Shown piece after piece: positions 35,814-47,747 of a stretch of 64,000 nucleotides of DNA. The stretch covers positions 1 to 64,000 of the forward strand of contig JACVVK020000310.1 of the NCBI GenBank assembly GCA_018292915.2, given 5' to 3'. A program made the position numbers and the translations under genes. Positions within the stretch are counted from its first letter, which is position 1. Each line of letters opens with the position of its first letter. The stretch is from Batillaria attramentaria (lineage: Eukaryota; Mollusca; Gastropoda; Batillariidae). The notes beneath the pieces are model-generated. The model saw only the letters and a list, made by a program, of their open reading frames with translations. It did no database searches and was not told where the DNA came from.

Positions 35814-37454
35814 TGAGTGAGTGAGTGAGTTTTTAGGGCTTAAAGCCACGCAAGCCACAAAGACTAATTCGCGGCTGAGTGTGCCTGCACTACATGAAAA
35901 AAAAAACAAAACAAAAATGTAACGTTGGACAAAAGATGCAAACTGGTCTACGGGGCATTATAAACCTAGGACATGCAGGAGACGCTGCACCTTCATGCTA
36001 ATTTCTCGAACTCCCCGTTAACAAAAAAGCGTAGAAAACAAATGACAATTACAACTAGGTAAGACAAAGATAAATACTAAGTGCATATACAGCAAATATT
36101 GCAACTTATCATCTCCTAGGCGAAATAAATCAGTTCGCAGCATATGCCCAACATCAAAAGAAGAAATATAGATGAAAGGGCTGAACTTAGAAATCAGCTG
36201 AGAGAAGAGAGGAAGGACACAGCGGCTAAATTCGGGAGGTTTTAAAGAAAAAGATACAGGTGAATGGGCTGGTGAGGGATAGACAGAGAGGTAGGAAGGA
36301 AAATTCCTTAGTTGCCAATGAAGACAACATGCCTGGGAGGCAGTTGGAGAATAGACCGCTCCAACACGGAACCTCCCCGCCGTGAGGCGGTTTGGGAAAA
36401 CAACGCACCAGAGAGGGGTGCGTTGTGAAGGTCTTCAACATGACAGGTGTTCAGCAGCACCAGCAGGGCGCTGCGAACAAAGCCCGCCAGGCTGAAGACC
36501 AGGTGGGGGGAATCCAGTGAAGTCGGCCTTCAGAAACGACCCTCAGATGTCTCACTGGACCAAGGGTCAGCAGACACCCGCTTACTGACCTCCCCCCGGA
36601 GGAGATTTTAAGAGAGCAAAAGACAGGTGAATGGACCGAGTGAGGCAGAAATAAGAGTAAAGAAAGAGCAAAAGGGGTGGGCAAGCTTGGCAAAATCAGC
36701 CCCGCCGCGTGAAGGCGAGCCCATGGGGCCGGGTAAAACAAAGATAAATACTAAGCGCATATACAGCAAATATTGCAACTTATCATCTCCTAGGCGCAAT
36801 AAACCAGTTCGCAGCATATGCCCAACATCACTTATTCCTAACCACTGGTAGTGCAGACGTGAGTGAGAGGTTAAAAAGAAGAAATATAGATGAAAGGGCC
36901 GAACTTAGAAATCAGCTGAGAGATGAGAGGAAGGACAGAGCGGCTAAATTCGGGAGGTTTTAAAGAGAAAGAGACAGGCGAATGGGCTGATGAGGGATAG
37001 AGAGGTAGGAAGGAAAATTCCTTAGTTGCCAGTGAAGACAACATGCCTGGGATGCAGTTGGAGAACAGACCGCTCCAACACGGAACCTCCCCGCCGTAAG
37101 GCGGTTTGGTAAAACAACGCACCAGAGAGGGGTGCGTTGTGAAGGTCTTCAACATGACAGGTGTTCATCAGCACCAGCAAGGCGCTGCGAACAAAGCCCG
37201 CCAGGGTGAAGACCAGGTGGGAGGAATCCAGTGAAGTCGGCCTTCAGAAATGACCCTCAGATGTCTTACTGGACCAAGGGTCAGCAGACACCCGCTTACT
37301 GACCCCCCCCCCCCCCCCCCCCGAGGAGACTTTAAGAGAGCAAAAAACAGGTGAATGGACCGAGGGAGGCAGAAATAAGAGTAAAGAAAGAGCAAAAGGG
37401 GTGGGCAAGCTTGGCCAAATCAGCCCCGCCGCGTGAAGGCGAGCCCATGGGGCC
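35814..37454 (-). mobile_element. Retroposon V dimer V3a-V3b
   Basis: Same arrangement and same junction as in unit 2, so the dimer existed before the last unit duplication. The C run before GAGGAGAC differs in length from the other units. Confidence 0.7.
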
Positions 37455-37946
37455 CGGCAACGAAGAGCTGATGGGACAAGAGCCACTGTATCGCTCAAAA
37501 ACTGCAACAGACATTGATCACTGTACACTGAATCTGGACGGTGATTGTATATTATCCAACGTACACTGAACAACAATAGAGTCAACAGCGATTGCAGTCC
37601 TGTGTCAAACCGTCAGCTAAGAAACAGCGGGCTAGTCTCGTTGGTGACACTGAACACAGCAGCGAGCAAATCTTTGAGGAAGAGGAGGAAGAAGAACTGG
37701 GCTCTACTAAGGCTTTGGAGGAGATCAAGCAAAGGCTGGGGGAACTGGCAACGAAGGATGATGTCAAGTCTCTCACAGCAACGATTGCAGAAAAAACTAA
37801 AAAAGCTGGAAGAGAAAATCAGCTCACTGAAGGTGGACAGGGAGGCGTCCGAAGCAGAAGTACACTTGAAAGGTGAAGACGGAGAACACACAACTGAAAG
37901 CGCAGATGCAAAACTTAGCAAGTATAATCGAGAGAAATCAGAATGA
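37455..37946 (+). pseudogene. Coiled-coil, ORF1-like reading frame, unit 3
   Basis: Shares the small deletions of unit 2 and the frameshift of all units. It differs by single bases, for example CACTGTACAC where the others read CACAGTACAC. Confidence 0.4.
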
Positions 37947-39384
37947 GGCCACGCTGGCCCCTTAAACAAAGGTGCTGATTGTACAGGTCTATTTATAGAC
38001 AATTTCAACGTCCTATTTTTACAGAGAAAGAAAACACCGCTCGTTTAGAGAACTTCGTACTTCCAGAAAATGCGAGAACGGTCTCCATGCACAAAATATT
38101 TAATTGAGTTTCACTTTTTCCGCACACGAATTGTCCTACGGGTATAAATAAAGTATTTTGACTTGGCACACAGCCTTAGGGGTCCTTATTTTGGCATTTT
38201 CACCTTCCATTCAACGTGGGTATTGTTATTTTAAGCTTGAAAATCTCTATCTTTTAGTCAGCTGATGTTTAGGAAGATGTTCGCTTGCGAATGCACTCGT
38301 GAACTCGACATGCTGTGTCTTGATGACTAGCAGAGTGTGCAAAAACTCGAAAACTCAGTTTCTCCTGCTGAGTGCACGGTTGTCCGTGTCACAAGCCTCT
38401 CGCAAGCGTCCCTTTCCTACCCCTTGCCCCCCCCCCCCCCCATATCCCTTTCCCCGTCACCCGGCAGATTTTCTTTCTCTCTCTTCCTACGTTATCGATC
38501 TACCTTCATATCAAGCTTCAATCTTCAACAACGACTTTTCAATATAGGTATGCGCGTGTTTACATGAAAGCCGTTGTTGTGAAGTGACGACAATAAACAG
38601 TTTAGTAAAGGAATCCTTTATAATAATAATAATAATAATAATGAGCATTGTATAGGCGCTTTACCCAATTTCATGAATCGGCTCAAAGCGCCGCGAACTG
38701 AACCCAACACGCACGCTCACGTGAATCACACGCATTCTCTCACACACTGGACATAAACACATTACAATCACGTGGTGCGAAGGGTCGGCTCAGCTACTTA
38801 AATTTCGGAATTTATTTTTGCATTTAGTTTTCAAATTTTGTGGGCTGAACATTTCCAAAGCAGAGGGGGAGGAAGCCGGAGTACCAGGAGAGAACCCCCG
38901 ACGATCGGCCCGAATGATCCGAATCGTTTCACTCGGTCTTCTCCGTGTCTTTTGTTAACTTGTTTTATGATCCCTGATTTAAATACTGGCCGCTTCACAA
39001 CATGTCATATCGGGACTGGCTGGATATTTAATATTAGATTTTTTTTCCTACCAACGCGAAGGTCCTGTGATAGCTAATCGGCAGTCGAATTGAAGACATG
39101 TTGAATGCAATAAGCCTGGTTCCATTCAAATATGATTGATGTGTGTTAACCTTTCCGGGTCATGTGGCGGCTTATAAAGACGTTTTCTTTACCGAGGGCT
39201 GACACCAAGTCAAACTTTATTGTATTTGTGCTCTGTGAATTTCACAGGTGGGTCCTGCCGTCTCTCGCCCTTACAATCGCATATATACATACAGGCACTC
39301 GCGAACTGGAAGGCGAACATAAAACTTTTACATAATGCAAGATGAGTCATAATCATGCACAAACAAGAAATAAAAGGACATAGA

Positions 39385-39700
39385 CAGGAGCGGCAGGTAG
39401 AGTAGTGGTGACAACAACTGCCTTTCAATACTAGAGGTAGGGGTTTGAGTCCCGCTTAAGACATCGGAGTTTTCATTTCAGACACGTGACATCGTTCATT
39501 CCTGTCGCGGGTCTTCGGGAATTCTCTCCGGATACTCCGGCTTTCTCCCGCTTTGCGTTGGAAATATTCAGGTCGTGAAACAGAGACAAATTAACACAGT
39601 AATTGTGTCTCCCGAAACTGAAATAGCTGACCTGCCCCTTGACAACAAGTGAATGTAATTTGTTGATGTCTGGTGTGTGTCAGTGAACACTGGCGTCGCC
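39385..39700 (+). mobile_element. SINE A-prime (different head, same central domain)
   Basis: Head GGTAGAGTAGTGGTGACAAC with B box GGTTTGAGTCCC, central CTCCGGATACTCCGGCTTTC, then a body related to SINE A. Units 1 and 2 keep only the head (about 32145-32199, 35760-35813), cut where V begins. Confidence 0.65.
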
Positions 39701-39726
39701 GTAAAACTGCCCTTTGTTACGGACTT

Positions 39727-40712
39727 GCTTTAAGGATTTAAGCTCCCAACAAAAAGCTTTCCGAAGTACGAAAAAAATTTACAGAGTCGACCGTGCAAGC
39801 ACAGTCAACTCTATCACAGTTGCAGAGTTCACACAGTGTCCAGATACAGCGACAAAACCGTGCCGAAAAACTGTCCCCACTTCCTGTCGGGCTCCGTCCA
39901 CGCTACTGTGCACATTCCCATGCAACCCGTGCATTATGTGACCACGCCGCGGATACGTCAGTTTAGACAACTGAGCGATGTCGGACTGATATGACGCAGG
40001 CTGTGCTACTACCGGAATGGAAAGCAATTTTGTTTCTTGCCTAAACATTTCAGCTCGAGCTTGCAGAACGAAAAGTAAAACCGCAATTTGGAGATGTTGC
40101 TGTCGATAAAACGCACATCATCTGTCCGTGCAGTGGTCATGGCAGCAGCAGTGACCGAGTCAGTACTGTCTGCAGTGACCCCCATACAAGTCGTGTCACT
40201 TTCGCATTTGGTCAGTGTCGCTCGTATGCCGTGCTGTCGCCGTCAGCATGGCGCAACAAATGCTAACAGTAAGGTTTTTTTTTTTTTTTTTTTTGGGGGG
40301 GGGGGATTTGACGAGATGTGTGAGAAATGAAGAGCACGCGGGCACTCGGATTTGCGGTTTTACTTTTGGTCCTGCAAGCTCGAGCTAAAATGTTTATGCA
40401 AGAAACAAAATTGATTTCTAATACGTGTACTTACCGGTAGTAGCATAGCTTGCGCGATGTCCGACATCGCTCAGTCTAAACGGAGGTATCCGCGGCGCGG
40501 TCACATAATGAGCCGTGTTGCACGGGGATCATGTGCACAGTAGCGTGGACGGACCCCGACAGGAAGTGAGGGCAGTTTCTCGGCACGTTTTTTGTCGCTG
40601 TACACTGTGTGAACTCTGCAACTGTGACAGAGTTGACTGTGCTTGCACGGTCGACTCTGTAAATTTTTTTCACACTTCGGAAAGCTTTTTGTTGGGAGCT
40701 TAGATCTTTAAA
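39727..40712. repeat. Foldback element, about 360-bp inverted arms
   Basis: The left arm (39727-40090) and right arm (about 40353-40712) are inverted copies. Both begin with AAGCTCCCAACAAAAAGCTT at the outer edge and share TTTACAGAGTCGACCGTGCA, CACTTCCTGTCGGG and GAGCGATGTCGGAC inward. The spacer is about 260 bp and contains a T run followed by a G run. No open frame of note; the strand could form a very long hairpin. Confidence 0.8.
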
Positions 40713-41275
40713 TGACCTCTGTCCATGCCCCACGGCACGGTCCCCATCTCAGCGCTGCATGCGATTTCTCTGCCCAAGTCTCTGCGATTCTTGCCACCCA
40801 TCACCATCCAATCTGCACCTGCCATTCGCACGTTGTACATTGCCCTTCCTTACCAGCAGCTAGGGGACGATCCCCCTTGGTGTGTCCCATGCCACGAGCC
40901 TTTCACTGTTGAACACTTTTTAATTTCGTGTGCGGATCTCACTGAGATCCGTGTCAAACATTACTGTGCAGATTCACTGCAGGTGCTGTTCAGGGATGCC
41001 CCCCCCCCCCCCCCCCCCGACAGCATCTTCAGTTTCCTGAAAGAGGTCAACCTGTTTTATAAATTATAGACCTCTCAAATGTTCAGTCTTTCACTGACCA
41101 CGTACGTTAAATGTTTAAGTCTTGAAAGAAATTTCTCATTTAGACCCAATAGATTTTTTATATTTATTTACATCTTGTTTTAACGCGGGAATTTTGTTTT
41201 AAAGGACCTGGCAGGAAGGGACTTTCATTAGGCGCGAATTAGCCTTTGTTGCTTGCGCGGCGTTAAGCCCTAACT
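40713..41275 (+). mobile_element. LINE 3' end (I/Jockey-like), C-terminus and tail
   Basis: The open frame (about 40725-41069) ends the ORF2-type protein: CVPCHEPFTVEHFLISC, later DSIFSFLKEVNLFYKL, stop. This matches the C-terminal Cys/His knuckle and 'FLK…' end of LINE polyproteins. It crosses a long C run (about 40999-41018) that may be a length error. The 3' UTR ends GCGCGAATTAGCCTTTG…GCGGCGTTAAGCCCTAA, shared with retroposon V. The 5' part is missing. Confidence 0.65.
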
Positions 41276-42032
41276 AACTACTAGCAGCTACTGAACATTT
41301 TGCACAAAATGTGTAACTGTAAGTTGATTGTTTAAGATGGCGAGACAAAATAAGTCCTTCCTTTCTGACATATTTCAGTTAAACATGAGCAGGTTTCTGT
41401 GAATGGTATTTATTAACCAGGTTAATTAGCTCTGGGCCTAAATTATGCCCTTGGGGCACTCGGGTGCAGCATTTTAAGCTCAGTTCAGTCATAATCGCTA
41501 ACGCGGATGATCTGTTGCTTCATCCTTTTGTATTCATGCAGTTATTCCGAATCCAGCTGTTCTGGGGTTATTGTAACTGCTTTCTGTCGATTTACATTGT
41601 TGGTTTTACGTCATAAACATTCTTTGAGCCCTCTTCATGATCAGAAACACTTTTTACTCTTTGACTAACAGACAAATTATTCAGCAGTTTCAAGGTGGCC
41701 GTTAATCTGAAGAAGGAGAACCCTCCTTTTTCTGCGAAAACGTCTCCTTCTTTGTCCCAGAGCAAGATTCATTTCCTACTTCAAAAACCGTAAATGCTTA
41801 GTTCGCCCAATTTGATCACATACTACTTCTTGGTGAACGCGCAAACTTCGGAAAATCGCTCTTAATATTTTGGTGAAAGGTGCACGTTTGACATATGAAC
41901 ACTCAACGCCAATGTTGTCGCACGTTTTTATGATCATGAAGGTATGACAGCAAATCTGAGTGACTCGTGACAGCTAACACCTCATCCTTAGAGCAACACC
42001 CCCAGTAATACGAAACAAAATAAACTTGTACC
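41276..42032. other. No gene seen
   Basis: AT-rich, no long frame, no repeat shared with the rest of the window. Confidence 0.4.
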
Positions 42033-42585
42033 ATCAAACAAACCCTCAGATTATCACTTTGCCATAGGAATAAATCTACATATTATTAGACACTAACACA
42101 ATTGATTACATTCATATGACACAAAGCAGTTATAAGAACTTGTCAACGGCTGAAATATCAGATGGCATTAGCATAGCTAAGCAGATTAGTCGGGGGTTTT
42201 TACAGGTTGGTTTTGTTCACGTGTCTTCTTCGTCAGGTATCTGCTGAGCTCGGTCCGAATTCACTGGCAGGGTGCGTCAAAGTACATTGTGAGGTTTCTT
42301 TTGTCCTTCTTATTGCTTGTCATGGTTTAATATGCATTACCTCTACAGCAATATATGCCCACCGCTGTCGTGTTGCAGGATAAACAGTTATTCAGCAAAG
42401 ATTATATTGTTGTTGAGCTCGTGTGGAGTTTGTTCTTTTTTGTCTGTGTTTTATTTTTTTGTCTACTGGCTTACTAACTTCTCTTGATTCTCAACAACAG
42501 ATGTATTGATTTTGTAATGCACACTTGCATCGCGTTATCGTGTGTGGAGAATGGTGTGAAAAATAAATGTTGACAATGACTTTGG

Positions 42586-42631
<46 letters not shown>

Positions 42632-42728
42632 AATGTAAATTTGTCAATTCAGGATAGCTGATATCTAATCGAGCATGGACAACGGCTTGCTTGGAGTTGT
42701 TTTTAACTGGATCATCGGATTCGCATAT
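42033..42728 (+). repeat. Third homolog of 26214-26905 (segment D)
   Basis: Shares CATCAAACAAACCCTCAG and the following about 550 bp with 26214-26768, then a (TG)n, then about 95 bp of the start of copy C. It shows that this segment, the (TG)n and copy C are an old contiguous arrangement. No coding potential seen. Confidence 0.75.
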
Positions 42729-43920
42729 AACCTTGCTGATCCCTTGTTCCCGTGTTATCGCGACCTTTCAGCTAAGGAACAGGGAACAGTCATATTCTGG
42801 CAATGTATAGCACTGGCATACAATTCGTAAGTTTAAAAGCAAAAAAAGGAACAAATGTAAGCTTTCCAATGTTGGCAATACTGTCCGAGTGTATACAAAG
42901 CCCAACAGACATTATGGCACTAACATATATATATATATATACTGACAGAACATTCACAGCATGTGGCAGCCATCTGGACCTATCTTGCTTGAAATTCCTG
43001 GCGCTAGAGCAGATAATAGTCTCATATAAGAGGGACTTGAAGTTTTGTTGCAAACTTTGAAGAAAAAAAAGGAATAATAGCTGCATATCAGAGGAACTCA
43101 CAAAATCTGTTGGCAAGCTTTGAAAAAAAAAAAAAAAAAAAAAAAAGGAAAATGGATGCGATGGGAAGTGATGGACCTACAACAGTCCGTGCAAGTTCAA
43201 CTGTGTTAACATTTTGGCCATCACCCATATGTATATCATATTGTTACAACATGAAGACTGCGCTGCCATCACACTATGGGTCAGTTACAAATCCTGTGTC
43301 TACAGTATGGGTCTATAAAGACCCATGATGGTCCAAAATGGTGTGTAGGAGTCACGTGCTGTGAAGGTTTATCTTGTATAGAAAGAGATTCAAGCACAAA
43401 AGCACAGGTGTCTGTACAACAAATGGTATCAGCCAAAATGGCTACTGAATGGCACTTTAAATTCGATAGGCAACATGCATATTTATCACAACATTAATCT
43501 CTACATATATGTCTAAAGACCCAATTTCCAAATGCATAAATCTGGGAAAATGCACAAAATGCATAGATAACTTTAAACACGCACACATACTGGATTACAC
43601 ATCTAAAATCAGGTAAGTGAAATACCAATTCTTAAGACATTCCATCTCTTCAAACACCCACAGATAAAATATTAGAACAAACAGTATCACACAATGTAAA
43701 TTGTTCCTTACAGATTTCAAATATTGGGTCACTTTCACCCTCTCTCCAAAGTCAGGCAGCCATTTTGTAAAACCAATGACCCACAGCCTCAAAATCTCTG
43801 CGTCAGAGTCTGAAGTTTCTGCGTAAACGACACACATAATGTGCATAATAAGGAACACTGCAATGCATCATGACAAAAGGGAAAAGATTTCTTTTATACC
43901 CCTTTACTGCTGCTGGTGAT
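42729..43920. other. No gene seen
   Basis: AT-rich. Contains (TA)n at 42926-42939 and an A run at 43122-43146. Short frames only, the longest reading through the A run. Confidence 0.4.
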
Positions 43921-43933
43921 GAAGGCACTTTGA

Positions 43934-44090
43934 GTGGATGGGTGGGTGGGGGTTTAACGTCCTTTTCCACCTAAAGACGGGGCAACGATGAAAAAGGCAG
44001 CACAAATATTTTGGTTCCGGCCGGGACATGAACTCACAACCCAAGCATTAGAAGTCCCAACACTCTACCATTCGGCCAACCCGACTCCCC
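43934..44090 (-). mobile_element. SINE B with 13-bp TSD
   Basis: Flanked by GAAGGCACTTTGA at 43921-43933 and 44091-44103. Full head on the minus strand. Confidence 0.85.
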
Positions 44091-44137
44091 GAAGGCACTT
44101 TGAAGATTTGGAATACGGAAATGTTCAGCAGAGTTAG

Positions 44138-44308
44138 GGGTGGGTTTTGGGGAGTTTAACATCCTCTCCCACCACGTGTGAGTGGTATCAGAGTCAGGGA
44201 GACGAGAATAAGGCCTGCACAAATATTTGGCCCATGCCAGGATTCAAACTCACGACCCGAGCATTGAAAGTCCAACACTCTACCATTCAGCTACCCCTAG
44301 CTCCCCTC
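44138..44308 (-). mobile_element. SINE B, second adjacent copy
   Basis: Same orientation as the preceding copy and about 50 bp away, more diverged (body AGTGGTATCAGAGTCAGGGA). No clear target duplication. Confidence 0.7.
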
Positions 44309-46953
44309 AATAGAGGTAACTGGAACTGTTAGATCTCATCTTCAGTACCAGTCAAGCAGGGACGGACCACCAAATGTGCCTGCCTGTTGCCAAATGTGAG
44401 AAGATTTCACGCTGGGCAAACCAATCATGTTTCTAATGGCCCCAACTGCAAATTAATTTTGCAAGACGGCATCAACAAATTCCAGTTTTCCTAAACGGTT
44501 TCTCACAACCAAAAGCCTAGAGTGACTGGTTCCCGCGTCGTCTGCTTTGTTTTTCTCACAGCGCATGGCAAAAGCACAAGCACTCACACACTGTGACAAA
44601 ATTGTTTCGGCTATCAAACAACAAAATTCTAGTTCCCAATTTTCACATGGCTGGTATAAGCCAAAATAGCTATTGGGGTCCCTTCAGTTTTTTCCTCGCT
44701 GTCAACAGATCACCAAGGCTCTCATATGATTAGTGCTCAAGCCTACTGTACAGCCGAGGGTGCCACTCCCCACAAGTGTCTGTCAGTACTATCTGACACG
44801 AATGTTAGTAGTTTTCAGCACTTGTGAGTATTCTACCACACAAAGAAAAAAAATGCATGCATATTTAACAGAAAGTGTATATTGCTTATACTTTCAACGC
44901 TGAAGTGTGAGTGTGCACTCACGTGCAATAAGCCATCCAAGTCAGAACTAAAAGGTAGTGCACTCACACTAATTCTGTCTTTCGGTTCATGCACAGCTGT
45001 ACTTCCTAATGATCATTTTGAAATAATTTGAAAATTGTCTCATCAGTATTTTTAGCGACTACACAGTATTTTTAGCGACTGAACCGTATTTCCGATATTT
45101 AACTGAGTTAAGCGGAAAATAATATGTTCAATCCGTAATAGTTGGCACGTCTGTGTAACAGCCATATTATGCTTAGTGCAGGGATCGATTTTCTCGTGCG
45201 CCGTGCAACTATGTCTCATATTTTGATCAAATGTCGCATAGAAATTTCGCAAAATGCGTCATATGTCGCACGAACATGACATCACAAGCGCACTTGACAA
45301 CGCGAAGCAGAGATGCGCTGTCTGTGTCAGTCATAGAGTCTGTTACACTAATCTAATATTAGTGATGAGGCTTACTTATCCCGCTCGCCGCGCGCGCTGC
45401 CAGGAACTCTCGCTCGAAAGAGTTGCAAAAAATATTGGCGCGTCAGTATCAGTTTTCTCAGTTCTGCGATCGAGAGGTCCTTTTCCGTTCAGAACCTGAA
45501 CGTCACTGCACTTAGGAACAGGCTCTCGGCACAGACATGTGACAGAGTGATGCGGCTGAACTTGATTGCCTCATAGAAAATGAAAATGTCTCATAAAAAT
45601 GACTGGTCAAGGAGACAATGTTTCACTGGCATATTTGAGTAAATCCATCCCTGCTTAGTGTTACAGGTTTCAAATGCACACAGCAAGTAAGGACAATCCA
45701 CTGAAGGCACACTTTGAGCATACGATTTTTGTGATGATCGATAAACAAAAACAGCGCTAGAATAATTAAAGCAAAAAATTGCAAAAGCGACACAAACCAA
45801 GTAAACGTATTGTCCTGAGTACTGGTGGTTAACATGAAAAATAAACAAACATATAAAAAAAACAATAACAGATTATGGCAGACTTCAGAAATATTTGAAT
45901 CATCTTGTATAGCAACCTGGAATGGTGAACTATTGAGCTGAGGTTTAACGATAACCTGAACAAAGTACATACAAAGTATTGTCTTGAATATATTATACAA
46001 ACGAATAAACACAAGGATTATGGCGAACACAAGTACCAGTATTCAGTATCAACGGAAGTTAATGGTCTTCAACCTGGGCTGGTTGTGTATTCAAGTTTAA
46101 TTAATGGTAATATGACACAAATAAAAGTATCCCCATTAAACAACAACAAAAAAAATTTAAATAAACAAAAGAGTTTTTTTGTTGTTGCAAACTTCAGTAT
46201 AATGTGTAAACAGAGGTGAAAAACATTCAATAAAAAACCTTGAATGGGTTAAATGAGTTTTGATTTAAATAACACAAATATATGAATCAAATACATTCTA
46301 CATGTACCACTATTTCTTTTTTTTTTAAATGAAACAATTATGGCAAACAGTATCCTGTGCAAAAACAAGTGAAACAATTTAAAAAAGAAAAAAAAAAAGA
46401 CAAACAACAGTATACTGTGCAAATAAAAGTGAATAACCATCAACAGCAGCCTGGAATGGTTGAGTGTTGAGTGGAGGTTAAACAGCAACTTTCTGTAAAC
46501 AACAGGCATTGTTTCATGGTCAGTGAGAATATATCACAGCTGCCAGGAAAATATTATGCATCAGTATCATACCAAATATGTGGTATTGGCACTTGCTATA
46601 TATTAGCAATGGGTTTGGCTTTCTTCAATAGACAAAAGAAAAAACTATAAACAAAAACAGCAACAGGAAACACGCCCACAAACCAGCAACAGCAACGAAA
46701 CAGAAAAACTCTCAGTCTCACCCACATACCCACCATCCCCATCCCCCACAAAAAAAAAGAAAGAAAGAAAGAAAGAAAAAAAAAAGGAAGAAAATGTATA
46801 CAACACAAAATAATGAAGATATACACCCACAGTCTTCATGGTAGCACACATACTCAAGAAATACTCATCTTGTGTGTCACTGATAACACACAGAAGACAC
46901 TGCAATGCAAAAATGCATAAATCTGGGAAAACACAAAACATGCAAAGAAACGA

Positions 46954-46991
<38 letters not shown>

Positions 46992-47251
46992 AACAACTTT
47001 CAACAAATTACTACGGATCTTCCTCTATTAATTTGCTGACAAATGGTAAAGGGCCTAAGTGCTTGTCAAATCATTTGTGCTTAGGCTGTTTTACCAAATG
47101 ATGGTACACCCTATCTAGGATATTGGCCTGGTGATTCCTTGTTAATGACAGCAGCATGAAGGAACCATGTCTTCTTTTTAACTGTTACACATATAATTAT
47201 TTCCCCATACATTTACCCCAGTGAGAGAGAGAGATTTTTTCATCTGAGCAG
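44309..47251. other. Intergenic, 3' side of Znf-L
   Basis: AT-rich with A/T runs, (AAAG)n at 46748-46780 and (CA)n at 46961-46988. A short direct repeat, AGTATTTTTAGCGACT, lies at about 45047 and 45065. The 3' UTR of the minus-strand gene must start at 47251, but its end is not evident. Confidence 0.45.
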
Positions 47252-47747
47252 TTAAGCGTGCATCTTTCTTTTGTGTTTCGTAACCCCTCCTGCCTGCGAA
47301 AAATACTGGCCGCATATATCACATGAAAATGGTTTTTCCCCTGTGTGTTTCCGGGCATGCACCTTGAGATGGTCGGACCTTGCAAACGTTCTGTCACAGA
47401 AGCTGCACTGATAAGGTTTCTCTCCTGTGTGTGTTCTTTTGTGCTTGGTGAGGTCTGTCGACCACGCAAACGCTTTCCCGCACTGCTGACACTCGAACGG
47501 CCGCGAGCCACCGTGCTTGCACTTCACGTGCGTGGTCAGGCTGATGCTGTGTGCGAAAGCGTCCCCACACAGCTGACACGTGAACGGCTTATCGCCTGTG
47601 TGGATCCTCATGTGCACCTGCAGAGCGGAAGAGGCAGTAAACCCTGCGCCACACTCCTTGCAGGAAAATGGGCGATGCTTGGTGTGCGTCCGGAGGTGTT
47701 TGTTCAGGTCGCCCAGCCGAAGGAATTTTGCGTCGCAAAAATCGCAA
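47252..47747 (-). CDS. Znf-L coding exon 4 (fingers 4-9 and stop)
   Basis: The acceptor CCCCAACAG precedes 47747. The first base completes a serine codon, restoring the linker KPFS before CDFC, which confirms the splice. Six fingers follow. The sixth finger overall has an H-x4-H spacing and an atypical GGSRPFE linker. The stop TAA is at 47254-47252. No clear AATAAA was found close downstream on this strand. Confidence 0.85.

Larger units (their letters stand above)
29236..39435. repeat. 3.6-kb tandem segmental array (V-X units)
   Basis: Layout: V1 29236-30230, X1 30231-32199, V2a 32200-33119, V2b 33120-33840, X2 33841-35813, V3a 35814-36730, V3b 36731-37454, X3 37455-about 39435. V is the retroposon and X a about 1.97-kb unique segment. 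The offset between units 2 and 3 is about 3614 bp, and the copies are nearly identical over long runs. V2b and V3b lack the tail-side part of V and abut the full V2a and V3a at GGGGCCGGGTAAAAC. That points to unequal crossover between V copies, followed by duplication of the dimer-bearing unit. Confidence 0.85.

Noticed and set aside
25756..37514. Recurrent frames beginning MLKTFTTHPSLV, MNGPSEAEIRVKK and MSVAVFERYSG in several places
   Set aside because: They recur only because retroposon V and the array recur. Ends and frames differ between copies, and both strands are equally open.
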